A stretch of DNA of 64,000 nt from Archivesica marissinica (taxonomy: Eukaryota > Mollusca > Bivalvia > Venerida > Vesicomyidae). Location: NCBI GenBank assembly GCA_014843695.1, contig CM026398.1, positions 15,820,725 to 15,884,724 on the forward strand, given 5' to 3'. Shown here piece by piece: positions 44,342-55,309 of this stretch (position 1 is the first letter of the stretch; every line of letters begins with the position of its first letter). Below the pieces are notes generated by a model. That model saw only the letters and a list, made by a program, of their open reading frames with translations, searched no databases and was not told where the DNA came from. The position numbers were made by a program, and so were the translations under genes.

Positions 44342-44556
44342 GTTTATACAACATTATTTTAGCTCGATTGCGAAACAAGTTCTTACAACTTATATTAATC
44401 ACTCTCGATACCTCATTTCTCATCCCCTCGAGACACAGAGAGAGAGAGGAGAGGAGAGGAGAGAGAGGAGGCAATGTGGAATTTAATTACATTGCCTAAG
44501 GACACAATTGTAACGGCTACAAATGGGCCTGAACCCCTGGCAGTTCGCACCATAAA
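44342..44556 (-). mobile_element. SINE-L copy, diverged head
   Basis: Reverse SINE-L: TTTTAGCTCGATTGCGAAAC, ACTTATATTAATCACTCTCG, an expanded GA-rich segment (44437-44471), TTGCCTAAGGACACAATTG and TAACGGCTAC. The head is degenerate after that (GCAGTTCGCACC). Confidence 0.82.
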
Positions 44557-45063
44557 CTGTGTTTCTGTATGGTTGACATGTTCCATCTCTATTTCTGTCT
44601 GAAGACATGCTATTGGGGGAGAATAGTCTATTTAATATTTAATAAAGCAAAACATGCATGATACGGTGATATAGATGTTTATTTGGATCAATCACTAATA
44701 CAGCTTAACTAGGGATACCCCATTATCACCTAATTGAAGAAACACGAATCATGACAACAGGACACATAGCTGTCCAAATATGTTTATTTTCTGGAAACAG
44801 ATGTCTTCTTGGAATGAATTTGTGTCAAAATGAATAGTATTTGATGGAATTTGTGGGATGACTGCAGTGGAAAACAGTTCGATATGGATATTAAGAAGAT
44901 ATGTGTTTCCGTCGGTGAATGATCGTAATATATTTCCCCGAATGGACATTAGTTACAGTTTATATTGAATTGATATTCTCAGGAAGCATATAGGCAACAA
45001 CATGATATATTCATAACATAACGAATATAAATACATCGCCGTGATACATGGCATTTAAATATA
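44557..45063. other. No recognised feature
   Basis: AT-rich; nothing supportable. Confidence 0.35.
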
Positions 45064-46576
45064 CTGAGTCAAAAAAGAAACGATACCTGGTGTTTATGTG
45101 TCTATAATTTCAACATTTATTAAGAAAATTCTTTGAAAATTCATAAGATGATAGTCCAACATGTTTGAAAGAGGAGCACATAAAGCATAATGAGCCTCCG
45201 AAACTGTCTGCTGCGTGATGACGTAATTCGTCGGACAGGGGTCTAATGGAGTTTTCACACAGACGTCAATACCGAGTATGGGCACCATTTGCGTCTCTCA
45301 CTGCAATGCACCACCGTCGCATCGAACGGAAGAGTGTCTGAATCTCTTGCTGGTCAATATTTGTCCACTCCTGACGCAAAACATCCCTCAGTTGGTTTAA
45401 CGTTACCGGCTGACGTCGTCTGACGCGGCGGTCTAACGTATCCCACAAATATTATATGGGTGACAAGTCTGGTGACAAAGCAGGCCACGGCAGGGTTTCA
45501 ATATTGTTCTGCTCCAATAATGTGGTGGAAATCTGAGCAGTATGACACCTGGCGTTGTCCTGTTGGAACAGTGTGACGTTTCTGTTGGCGTTAAAGAACG
45601 GCACAACAACTGGCGCAAGGATCTCATCACAGTACCGCTGGGCGTTTAGGTTCCCGTCCACCACTAACAGTTCAGTGCGACTGCCGAAGGTGATACCGCC
45701 CCACGCCATAACGCTTCCGCCCCCGAACAGATCGACCTGACGTACACATGCGTCGGCGTAACGTTCACCGCGTCTGCGATATACCCGCTCTCTGCCATCC
45801 GCTCGACGCAAACAGAACCGCGATTCATCGCTAAACATCACCGAATTCCACTGTAACCGAGTCCAGCGAGCACGTTCCGTCGTCCATTCCCGCCGTACGT
45901 CACGGTGACGTCGTGTCAGGATGGGTCCAACGTATGGCCGATAGGCACGAATGCCACGTTCACCGAGCCGGTTCCTGACTGTTTGTGCACTGATGCGATT
46001 GTTGGTCATCCCAGGAGTAACGGCAGCTGTGTGCGTAGCAGGTAGGAACCGGTCACGTAAATGTGACGTCCGAATGTGACGGTCCTATTCACGCGTCGTC
46101 ACACGTGGTCGACCAGATCTTGGACGGTCGTCCACCGATCCATGTGTTCGATAACGTCGAAGTAGACGTGTTATCGTGATCCGCGTAACCCCGAGTCGAT
46201 TTGCGACGTCACGCTGACGTAAACCGCCGTCAATCATGCCAATGGCACGCATTCTCTGATTGCGGTTTAGCCTAGGCATTTTGTTAGAGGTAACAATGGG
46301 TATGTAAGGTGTTTTTCCTCGATGATAATGCAATACCAGTACAATAAACCGGTTTTCCGATTTGTACATGTGTAGGAAGTTGTCTTTGTTGAGGAGCACG
46401 TGCAAATCGGAAATTCGGCGTTCCAGGATTATCGGGTGTTTATTTACCTGTGTTTATGGTTGGCTGACGTTGCAATAAGATACCCGGTACTGATACGTAA
46501 TAATATATTAAACCTTTCTATGGTTTTATCCGTTTTACGTCATTTTTAGTTTGGTATCGTTTCTTTTTTGACTCAG
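45064..46576 (-). mobile_element. Tc1-like transposon, copy 2
   Basis: A 1513-bp element of the same family as 12117-13570, flanked by TA (45062-45063 and 46577-46578). Both terminal repeats match (CTGAGTCAAAAAAGAAACGA at each end, inverted), without the 4-bp insertion of copy 1. It retains 63 bp upstream of the transposase (46369-46431) that copy 1 has lost between short ATCGG-type homologies. The gene is dead, so this copy could move only with transposase from elsewhere. Confidence 0.95.
45266..46279 (-). pseudogene. Tc1-like transposase, two nonsense mutations
   Basis: Colinear with the 337-codon transposase of copy 1 and without frameshifts. Codon 65 (Gln, CAG) is TAG at 46085-46087, just after the DNA-binding region. 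Codon 276 (the catalytic Glu, GAA) is TAA at 45452-45454, destroying the third acid of the DD34E triad; the following two residues also differ (YL for HV). Remaining differences from copy 1 are few, so inactivation is recent. Confidence 0.93.
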
Positions 46577-46794
46577 TATATATACAGAATCCAATGTGTC
46601 TGAAATAAAGACAAATTGTACATTTTAAAAGTAATTTTTAACTAAAATATAGAAGCATTATTTGATCTTTCCACCATATGGGAATGTAGTGTAGAGCACA
46701 CGATTACTGTCATTGGCGTTAAGCTAATTCTGAAGTTTGTGTTTGTTATTTATGACGTAATTTGAAAACATTATTAATATGAGTAGCGCGTGCC
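46577..46794. other. No recognised feature
   Basis: AT-rich spacer. Confidence 0.35.
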
Positions 46795-47140
46795 GTGGGT
46801 GATAATAATAGCTTTCTATGTTCCTGAGAATAATATTGTTCCACCATTGATTTAAATAAAGAAATGTTATTGTTCTGAAAAAAATGTTTATATCACCATG
46901 CGCTAAATCGCATTAGAACGTCGTGCTTAGACGACCATAAATGACGTTATGTAATATATACGTCATTAATTACGGCACTGGCATATTGAGTCCGAAAACG
47001 TTCACGTTGATATAATTGCAACACGCAGCGACAATGAACTACACGTGCAAAACTGAGAAATAGAAATGGAATAACACGTCAATTGATTTCGATTACTTTC
47101 GATTACTTTCTAGATTTCATTTGAAAGCAATAAAATAATA
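46795..47140 (+). repeat. Dispersed repeat G, copy 3
   Basis: Diverged relative of 22140-22400: GGTGATAATAATAGCTTTCT, a TTTAAATAAAGAAATGTTAT region, ATGCGCTAAATCGCATTAGA, AATGACGTTATGTAATATA and ATTTGAAAGCAATAAAATAA. The TGACGTCA words are decayed here. Confidence 0.45.
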
Positions 47141-47628
47141 TCAGTAATTAACTATATATTTATTACTGACAGAGTACACAACAAATGAGCAGGAATGTCA
47201 CTACTTACATACATTAAAACAGACACTTGATTATATCCGTTCCTTTTTTCATGATAACAGTTCTATAATTATATACTTAACTTTTACTGTTAAATTTCAA
47301 GGTTCATTTGGTTTTCAGCTGTTTTGAGTTTTATGTTAACAGAATTTCAATCATTATTTCTCATACCAGCATATTAGCAATCCACGATAGAGGCCACTTG
47401 TATATGGATTTTCCCGGAATGTCCTTCAGGGGCAATCATGCTTGCGAAATATTCTTGGAATTATCCATATGTTTAATACCAAAATAATTCCAGCTTTGTA
47501 GTATTATGATACATTTGCTCTGACGTCTCATTTGTGCTATTTATCATGGTGAACATATTTCCATCAAATTACGAGTAAATCTACGATAAACAGAGTTCTA
47601 GGTAAATAATATTACCAAGAAAATAATG
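47141..47628. other. No recognised feature
   Basis: AT-rich; nothing supportable. Confidence 0.35.
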
Positions 47629-47835
47629 GAGCCTCCGTGGTACAAGGATGTATACAAGGTGTAATGGATATGGTGTACGCCTCGAAACGGTGCCGGTGTC
47701 CTTAGGCAAGACACCTAAATCCATATTGTCTCTTCTCTCCCACTCATGGCGGTGTATTCTGTCTGGAATGAGGTCTCGAGAGCAAATAGACTACTCTTGT
47801 AGTTAATTGCCAATCGAGTTAAATGTTAACACTGA
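47629..47835 (+). mobile_element. SINE-L-related copy, variant head
   Basis: The centre and body are clear (GTGTCCTTAGGCAAGACACC, AAATCCATATTGTCTCTTCT, GAATGAGGTCTCGAGAGCAA, GCCAATCGAGTTAAATG). The head (GCCTCCGTGGTACAAGGATG) is not the usual one, like the copy at 10438. Confidence 0.65.
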
Positions 47836-47854
47836 ATAGCTACATTGCAATTGC

Positions 47855-47985
47855 ACTTCCTTCGATGAACGTATGTGTACTTTTCCGTATGAGAGTTTCC
47901 AACTAATGATATGCATCTGACATGCGCAGTGGTAGTTACGGGCATGCGCATTGGCAGTGTAAGACAGCGCTCCTCGCGCGAAAAA
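47855..47985 (+). repeat. Dispersed repeat H, copy 2
   Basis: Partner of 18446-18575: CCTTCGATGAACGTATGTG, ACTAATGATATGCATCTGAC and CGGGCATGCGCATTGGCA. Confidence 0.5.
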
Positions 47986-48354
47986 CGCGTAGCTTACAGT
48001 TTACGTTGTTCCACGGCTTAAAGCTTCGGCCTCCACACACTTTAGCTACGCCTAATGTAGTTCATGCCCCCGATGGAAACTATTTCCCGTGATTCATTCT
48101 TTAAATAATATTGTGATGAAAGCAATCTTCGTTGTATAGATAATATTAGCAATATGAAATTATTCTACGATTCTCTCACGTCGGTAAATCGCTATATAGA
48201 TAATGCATTGATGGAAGACACGCAACGTGTGGCCCGTACCAAATCTAGTAAGTGTAGATTGGCTTTAAGCAACCAATAAAATACAAATCTAATATTGCAA
48301 AGGTATGAATAGAATTTCGCAGTATCTACTTCAATTGGATATAATTTGAGACAA
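47986..48354. other. No recognised feature
   Basis: Nothing supportable. Confidence 0.35.
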
Positions 48355-49157
48355 TCGGTCAGAAACACCCGAATGGGCAGCAAGGCATTGTTATATCGGT
48401 CAGAAACACCCGAATGGGCAGCAAGGCATTGTTATATCGGTCAGAGACACCCGAATGGGCAGCAAGGCACTGTGGATCGGTCAGAAACACACGAATGGGC
48501 AGCAAGGCATTGTTATATCGGTCAGAAACACCCGAATGGGCAGCAAGGCATTGTTATATCGGTCAGAGACACCCGAATGGGCAGCAAGGCACTGTGGATC
48601 GGTCAGAAACACACGAATGGGCAGCAAGGCATTGTTATATCGGTCAGAAACACCCGAATGGCGCAGCAAGGCACTGTGGATCGGTCAGAGACACCCGAAT
48701 GGGCAGCAAGGCATTGTGGATCCGTCAGAGACACCCGAATGGGCAGCAAGGCATTGTGGTCGGTCAGAGACACCATGGGCAGCACGGCATTGGGATCGGT
48801 CAGAGACACCCGAATGGGCAGCAAGGCACTGTGGATCGGTCAGAGACCCCGAATGGGCAGCACGGCATTGTTATATCGGTCAGAGACACCGAATGGGCAG
48901 CACGGCATTGTTATATCGGTCAGAGACACCCGAATGGGCAGCACGGCATTGTTATATCGGTCAGAGACACCCGAATGGGCAGCACGGCATTGTTATATCG
49001 GTCAGAGACACCCGAATGGGCAGCAAGGCATTGTGGATCGGTCAGAGACACCCGAATGGGCAGCAAGGCATTGTGGATCGGTCAGAGACACCCGAATGGG
49101 CAGCACGGCATTGTTATATCGGTCAGAGACACCCGAATGGGCAGCAAGGCATTGTGG
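48355..49157 (+). repeat. 40/41-bp tandem array, about 20 units
   Basis: Unit CGGTCAGAGACACCCGAATG / GGCAGCAAGGCATTGTTATAT. Two unit types differ at the end (TTGTTATAT, 41 bp, or TGTGGAT, about 40 bp) and within (GAAACAC or GAGACAC; CAAGG or CACGG). The first third prefers GAAACAC and CAAGG, the last third GAGACAC. Mixed unit lengths shift the frame, so there is no consistent protein. Confidence 0.95.
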
Positions 49158-49222
49158 TAGTAACTAACTCGGACTACGTTTGCTTTTATCATGTTAGCAA
49201 GGTGTATGTCATGTATCGGATA

Positions 49223-49291
49223 CAAGTCCGAGGATTGAACCTGGGTTGCATTGGTGAGAAGCGAGCGCGCTAGCCTCTACGCTAGTCGGAC
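49223..49291 (-). mobile_element. SINE-X head fragment
   Basis: AAGTCCGAGGATTGAACCTG, GGTTGCATTGGTGAGAAGCG, AGCGCGCTAGCC and CGCTAGTCGGACA: the tRNA-like head of SINE-X in reverse. It adjoins the end of the 41-bp array. Confidence 0.8.
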
Positions 49292-50124
49292 AAGTCCCTT
49301 GGTAAACCGTTATATCTAAATAGCCAACACGCAAAACAGTTGCAACATTATGTTAATCGGTGATGCATTCTGTGTCCTGAAAGCTGCCAGCTCGTATCAC
49401 CCGAATCACTCGAATGCATAATGAGGCAGTTTGTACAGCTACCAAGAGCTTCACCACTCGTCACAATCGATTCGTTGTCCGAGAATACCCGCATAGAATG
49501 AGCTTTTTTCTCTAAAATACAACTACTCCCACCCACACTATGGAAAACATTTCGTCAAAATACACCCCTTGACACACTGCTGCATGCATTCGCCTGGACA
49601 AACCGCATGCCTATAGTGCCCCCCCCCGCACCCACCCACTGGACAACCCAATACATGGGTATCCATCGGTACATTACCGTGACCTTTTGGACAAACATAT
49701 GGTCGTGACATTTCTCCTAAGCACCAGTAGTACTACTACATATGAGTATCAGCCAATGCCTGAGACATTTAGTTTAATCATATTTTATCGCATTAATTAT
49801 ATATATACAATGTACAGAACAAAACAACACCTGTATAAATATGCATAGTATATACGATTTATGTCATTGTTTTGCACAATAATTGTCAATAAATGTTGAA
49901 GCAAATGGGTTGGGTCACAAGTTTTAATAACATTAGTTACGGCCCTCCCCCAAAATACTAGATTGCAACAAACAAAGTGACTGAATATATGAGTTGTGCA
50001 AACACTACTAAAATTGATACGAGTTCACTAATAGAAAAGGAAAATGAAGAAGACAATAAGGAAAATATAGATAAAAAGAACTTAGAACCAAAAACCAACA
50101 ACATAAGAAACCGATTAGGAAATG
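49292..50124. other. No recognised feature
   Basis: Includes a C9 run (49620). The 66-codon frame at 49977-50177 is Lys/Asn/Glu-rich without a motif. Confidence 0.35.
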
Positions 50125-50692
50125 CAATTGATAATAGCTACGCACATTTCTACAGAATGTATTTTCCAATTATATAGTATAATTTTTTATTATATGGTGT
50201 TTTTCCCCCCAAATATTTTCCTCAAATACTGAGTATTTCAACTAACAAGGAAACGTCGTATATGCGGTTTGTTGACATAGCAAAATAATGTAAATAATTA
50301 TGGTCGACATCCATGCGTAATACAACTCATGTATCCTGAATAACACGATTTATGGTACAGATTTACCGTTATATCTCACATGTGTGCCTATGTATATTTA
50401 TGTGCCTATGTATATTTATGTGTAGACTAGTCTTAGTTAAATTATCATTAAACGACATTAGCTCGCATTTAGTATTGACTACGATGACAAACAAACGTCA
50501 ATTCAGGAGCGTGGATGATCGTTATATGAAATCCTACTTTCAATTTTGAAAATGTGTAGATCACAAAAACACTGTTTATTGATTCAATGTTAGTATTCGA
50601 ATATATTCGGAAGAATTTGTAGTAGCAGTAGCAATGCATTATACGTGAAAAAATGCATTGTATTTGCTTTTTGCGATGTAATGTCGCTTTAA
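50125..50692 (-). mobile_element. M-element MITE
   Basis: The most complete interior of the family. The right end GCGATGTAATGTCGCTTTAA (to 50692) is clear; the left terminal repeat is eroded (ATTGATAATAGCTACGCACA). Interior words shared with 9668-10171, 53056-53451 and 3233-3460 include ACAGAATGTATTTTCC, GAGTATTTCAACTAACAA and GTCAATTCAGGAGCGTGGAT. It carries a duplicated GTGCCTATGTATATTTAT. Confidence 0.7.
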
Positions 50693-51109
50693 GTGCCCCA
50701 CCGTACAATGATCCCCAGCCAGCCACACCCGTCACCATAAATCGTCGCTAGAGGAGAACAGCCTATAAATATATAACATAACATATACAGATGTGTAGCC
50801 TGAGACAATAGCCAATTGATCGCTCGTAGCTTCAGCTTTATCTGGTATAAGAGTAATATATCAGCGAGTTCTTAATTACGCCAATATCGTCGCCTTTCTC
50901 GGCTGCAACTATTGAGGCAAATTAATATCGTCTGATCACGCTATACTATGGAATGGAATGTACCTAACTTCTCGTCAAATTTATGCTTGTTTAGACATCG
51001 TAAAAGGTCTGAAAAGTTGATTAATGTATGTTATTTAGTCTAGTCTATTATATAGCATTGATTCAGTCATGCCACGTGTAGATGTGTGCATATAGAAAAT
51101 CACAAAACT
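50693..51109. other. No recognised feature
   Basis: A short ATATAACATAACATATA stretch (about 50771) resembles the tail of repeat E only. Confidence 0.35.
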
Positions 51110-51246
51110 TCCGGGGTTTTCAGATGGGATTATAAATCGATGTCCTCTGCTGTATCGGTGCTATACACCAGCATGTACAAATACGAATGGGTGCTACTGG
51201 AATTGGAAGCTAGCGTCTTCTGTATCTTGTACTATCCTCCAAATAT
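51110..51246 (+). mobile_element. SINE-T central fragment, old
   Basis: TTTTCAGATGGGATTATAAA, GTATCGGTGCTATACACC and TTGTACTATCCTCCAAATAT: a diverged SINE-T middle without head or tail. Confidence 0.55.
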
Positions 51247-51345
51247 ATACCGTGCGTGTTTGCTGATTTGTTACCCAGCCAATTCCATGGAGTTTCTGGT
51301 ACTGTACTTAACTGGTTAATAATAACAACAAACAAATGGTGGACT

Positions 51346-51640
51346 TTGCGAAATCAGCCAAATTAATATATTATAGTATTCAATATTCACATATTGCGAA
51401 ATCAGCCAAATTAATATATTATAGTATTGAATGTTCACATATTGCGAAATCAGCCAAATTAATAGATAATAGTATTGAATGTTCACATATTGCGAAATCA
51501 GCCAAATTAATATATTATAGTATTGAATATTCACACATTGCGAAATCAGCCAAATTAATAGATAATAGTATTGAATGTTCACACATTGCGAAATCAGCCA
51601 AATTAATAGATTATAGTATTCAATGTTCACACATTGTGAA
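51346..51640 (+). repeat. 48-bp tandem array, about 6 units
   Basis: Unit GCGAAATCAGCCAAATTAAT / ATATTATAGTATTGAATGTT / CACATATT. Variants: TATATTA or AGATAAT, GAATGTT or CAATATT. The period gives open frames on both strands (51316-51668), judged non-coding. Confidence 0.95.
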
Positions 51641-51810
51641 TACGTGTAGTGCGTTATTTCAATTGTAACACTTCACACTTAATACTCTATAATGTTGACC
51701 AATTAAGCTATGAGTTGTACACATGTTCATTTACAAAGTGTCCTTAGTAATTCACAGAATACGCATGTTCTTTCATTTTTAGAAATTGTGTTAGGTTTAT
51801 GATACCTCCA

Positions 51811-52195
51811 CTGTCTGCGATGCATCCTAGGCATATCCTGGCAGGACAAGGTCACCAACCTCAGCAGAGCCGGCATCCCATCTATGTACATATTACTCAG
51901 CCAACACTGTCTACGCTGGCGTGGAGACAACAGCTGTCAACGAGCTTAAAGAGGGGATAACTCGCTCTGCAAGCAGCCTCTGACGACAAACGCAGGAAGA
52001 GGAAAGCCAAACAGTGTGAGCCGCCACCAACTGCATCGCCTTCCAGTGACTCTGTCTTCACGTGCGAAGGCTGCAACCGCCACTGCAGATCACGCATCGG
52101 ACTGTACAGCCACAGCTGACGGTGCTCATATGTAGACTCAACTGGCGCTAACTCCATAGTCTGACAAGACTGGCGGATGCCGAAGGATGCCACCT
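51811..52195 (+). pseudogene. LINE-d ORF2 C-terminus with zinc finger
   Basis: The first part translates as LRCILGISWQDKVTN, then LSRAGIPSMYILLSQHCLRW, the typical post-reverse-transcriptase segment of a widespread LINE group (SRAGxPS...LRWxGH). After an internal deletion, in another frame, comes RKRKAKQCEPPP and then the terminal finger CEGCNRHCRSRIGLYSHS, the known C-x2-C...SRIGLxSHxR signature near the C-terminus of such ORF2 proteins. Stops and a frame change show it is dead. It is distinctly GC-richer than its surroundings. Confidence 0.75.
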
Positions 52196-53055
52196 TCCAG
52201 TTTCGATAGTGCGGATAAACGTAATCTCGTCAACGTACATCTAAATATTCTCAATGATATTTTTTTCTAAATATACCATGCATGCCACAATCATTTCCCA
52301 CCTTGTAAAGCCCAAACAACGATATTTGCTAACGTACTATTTACTGATTTATCCAACTATTCTTATTCAATTCAATTCAATTCAATTATTCTTTATTAAC
52401 TCAGATCATTTACATGACATATGAGTATACATGTAATTAGTTAACAGAAGTTGTGACACGGATTGATATATAAATAATAAAGAGCATAGGAGAGAGAAGA
52501 GTCAGGTTTGGAGATGGGAAAAAGAGCGGGAAATTCTATTATTTTGTTTTATTTACTTATTTGTTTGATTGTATTATGATTGATTTGAAACAGACTATTA
52601 GGTAGACGATAGAGATCATTTATCATCATGCTATATATTTGTTTACTGTACTTAGTTCCATATCTGTTACGTATTTTGAACCAATATTTTATAATTCTAA
52701 CTATTCTTTGTATTCTTAATGGCAGTATTCTCAGTTTACCATAAATCAAGTTAGTTTTGTTTGGTGTCTGACACCCAATAATTCGCTGCAAATGCACATT
52801 GTCTATTTTTCAGGATTCCTCATATTTCACAACCATAATTTAAAATAGGTGTTATCAGTTTGTCATATAGATCTAGCACATGCGTAATCGAAACGTTGAT
52901 AATTTTAAGTACGCTTTCAGTCTATTGATTGCCTTTAATGCTTGAGTTGACAGCGCTTTGTGTGTCTCTGCAAATGAACCCCCTGTTGTGAAAAATATGC
53001 CCAACTATGTAAATTTCATGACAATAACGATTTCGGTGCCATTGTAAGTAAGCGT

Positions 53056-53451
53056 AAAGCGACATTACATCGCAAAATGCAAATAAAATGCATTGTTCAC
53101 GTATAAATGAATTGCTACTACGAATTCTTCGGAATACATTCGAACACTATCATTGAATCAATAAACAGTGTGTTTGTGGTTTACAAACTGTAAACATTGA
53201 AAGTAGGATTTTAAATAACGATAACTCTGTACCATATATCGTGTTATTCAGGATACAAGTGTTGTATTACTCATTGATGTCGACCCTGTTTACATTATTT
53301 TGTTATGTCAACAAACCACGTATACGACGATTGTTTATTAGTTGAAATACTCAGTGTTGAGGCAAATATTGGGGGGGGGGGATATACTATATAATAGGAA
53401 ATTACATTCTGCAGAAATTTGCATTTTCATTGATGTAGTGTCGCTTTAATA
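53056..53451 (+). mobile_element. M-element MITE inside LINE-b
   Basis: Ends TAAAGCGACATTACATCGCA and TGATGTAGTGTCGCTTTAAT are inverted repeats. The interior words TTCGGAATACATTCGAA, GAAAGTAGGATTT, GTGTTATTCAGGATACAAG and TTTACATTATTTTGTTATG are shared with the other copies. It separates LINE-b codons for KTKVIIFIKG from those for FTLTYNG. A G9-10 run is at about 53371. Confidence 0.85.
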
Positions 53452-53769
53452 GTTCTGCTGTTGCTAACACCTTTTATAAAAATAATTACCTTGGTTTTCT
53501 GAACATTGACTATTTCCCATTTCTCACAATACGTTTCTAAATTCTGTAATCTTTTTTTAAATTCATTTACAGTGTCTTAGAATATAACAATGTCATCGGC
53601 GTATAGTAAACTGAAAAGCTTACGTAATTCCACACTGATGTCATTAAACCCGCTTAACATAAATGCTTCTTCTAAATCATTTAGATAATTATGCAGAGAA
53701 AAGAAAGGATGAACGACAATCGCCCAATCTACAAATAAAACGTTCGTATGACATGTTTTTCTGGGCAAG

Positions 53770-53938
53770 CTTAGCCGACCTAAGTGGTTACACCAGTACT
53801 AAGCAATGTGTGTGAGGTGCCTTGCTCAATGACACTACATACGTGGCCTGACCGAGTATCGAACCCGGGACCGATCGATTCCAAATCCGACGCTCTACCA
53901 CTGGACCACGGATGCCACTTTCATCGAGTGTATTTTCT
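53770..53938 (-). mobile_element. SINE with Pro-like tRNA head, inside LINE-b
   Basis: On the minus strand: GGCATCCGTGGTCCAGTGGT (A-box region), a loop TTTGGAA that would carry anticodon TGG (Pro), then GGTCCCGGGTTCGATACTCG (B box), then GTCATTGAGCAAGGCACCTC, reminiscent of the CCTTAGGCAAGGCA core of SINE-L. It is the only clear copy of this head type in the window. LINE-b reverse transcriptase sequence continues on both sides. Confidence 0.75.
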
Positions 53939-54262
53939 GTTTTTATTCTTGATTTTACATTATTTACATTTTACATCGATTTTAGTACATTTAAAATATT
54001 TCCCCTTACTCCCAATATTTTATTAATTTTAACCAAAGCTTTTCCAAACAACGTAATCGAATGCTTTAGTATAATCAGCAAAACATACTAACAATTTATT
54101 ATTATCATTCCGAATATGATTTATTATTCCATGTAAAATAAATATATTATCTATGGTTCCCATGTTTCCCGGAAATCCTGCCTGTACCTCAATATATACT
54201 TGGTATGATTCAGCCCAGTTACTGAACCTATTTAATATTCTAGAAAATAATTGCCCTAACGT

Positions 54263-54527
54263 ACTTAACAGAACAGAACAACATGTTAGTATCAGACTTG
54301 TACATAGTACATACTCATATAATACATAATATATAATATATTTATTTACATCACGTGACTTGTTAGTTGCATATTCAAGTGTGTGCATTGTATTAGTAAC
54401 AGAGGATCAACATTATATTTATGCAGAATATCGTATAATATCAAGTACATTTAACAAGAAGAAACAATTGTATTAGATACAAATTATTATGGTTTTTTGT
54501 CTTTAACATAATTATGTTAACGTTATA
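54263..54527 (-). mobile_element. LINE-a 3' end inside LINE-b
   Basis: Minus strand: GTCACGTGATGTAAATAAAT, ACTATGTACAAGTCTGATAC and GTTGTTCTGTTCTGTT are the LINE-a 3' UTR and TTCTG tail. It splits LINE-b exactly between the codons for YRGIS and those for STLGQLF. AAGTACGTTA after the tail and AAGTTATAACGTTA before the insert look like a target-site duplication with a 4-bp indel. Confidence 0.8.
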
Positions 54528-54640
54528 ACTTATTCCCCTGTAATTTTCAGGAATACAACCCTCTGACCATTGACATGGACTATATATGTATTGGATTATG
54601 TTATGTGCATATTCATGTTTTGTGCATGTTAAGCTGCCAA

Positions 54641-55309
54641 AGGCAATATTTGTGCTGATTGCTGAAGAAGATACTGAACACACTGTGAACAATCTTAAAC
54701 TGTTATTATTTGCCTTGTGTGCTCGGCGCAGCGTGTTTTCGATATGACGTAATTGTCTTCCATGTTGATTGGTTAATACATAGCTCTGTGATTACTTTAG
54801 TCTCTAGAATCAGCCCCTAGTGACCTGGATTTGTAGTCGATAAGTGTATCGCACATGTGTTATAAGTTGAATTAGAACATACAATTTGATTATTAGAGTT
54901 ATTCGTGCATGTACTGGGAATGTAGTGGCAACCTTACACAGATTGCGCTACTATCTTATTAAAAACATGCCGTGTTTACTCGTAATTTACCTGACTTTAA
55001 GTCAATAGGAGCACGCGTTTTACGTTCATTACCAACTCCAATTTCCTTCGAAAACACCTTAGGGAATTTCATTTCAAGCGGCGGAATATCAATAGGGCTT
55101 TGTGTATTTTAAAATTGCATTCTTGACATTTGGTATTTACGATCAAAATCAGAGCAAATGTACGATCTGATTTTAATAAGATTGTTTCGTAAATTGACTT
55201 AGCATATGATGGCATGCTATCTTCAGGATGTGTATACAGGATGTAATCATTGGACATGTGAACATATGCAAACATGAAATACTGCTGTGTAATAATGTAT
55301 GCAAGTATA
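54641..55309. other. No recognised feature
   Basis: AT-rich; nothing supportable. Confidence 0.35.

Larger units (their letters stand above)
52369..54640 (-). mobile_element. LINE-b, degenerate, carrying three insertions
   Basis: An old non-LTR retrotransposon read from right to left: a PENYRGIS motif (54528-54545), then STLGQLFSRILN..., QAGFPGNMGTIDNIF and DYTKAFD (54029-54262), LFSLLYADDIVIF with the YADD catalytic motif (near 53577-53620), ETYCEKWEIVNVQKTK (53490-53550), TYNGTEIVIV and an LGIFFTTGGSF region (52960-53050), then the C-terminal block with YGKLRILPLRIQRIVRIIKY (52549-52797), and a 3' UTR ending in (TTGAA)n at 52369-52390. Stops and deletions are scattered. It is interrupted by a LINE-a end, a SINE and an M element (listed separately). 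Another LINE-b end is at 28829-29004. Confidence 0.8.

Noticed and set aside
48346..49273. Three overlapping open frames of about 250-270 codons
   Set aside because: All three frames are open over the same 40/41-bp array and the translated repeat cycles through the same peptides in shifted order.
51316..51668. Frames of 104 and 110 codons on opposite strands
   Set aside because: 48-bp tandem array; the open state is a period effect.
54029..54388. A single 119-residue protein
   Set aside because: Its first 40 or so residues come from the LINE-a 3' UTR and the rest from the LINE-b reverse transcriptase; the frame is a chance fusion at the insertion point.
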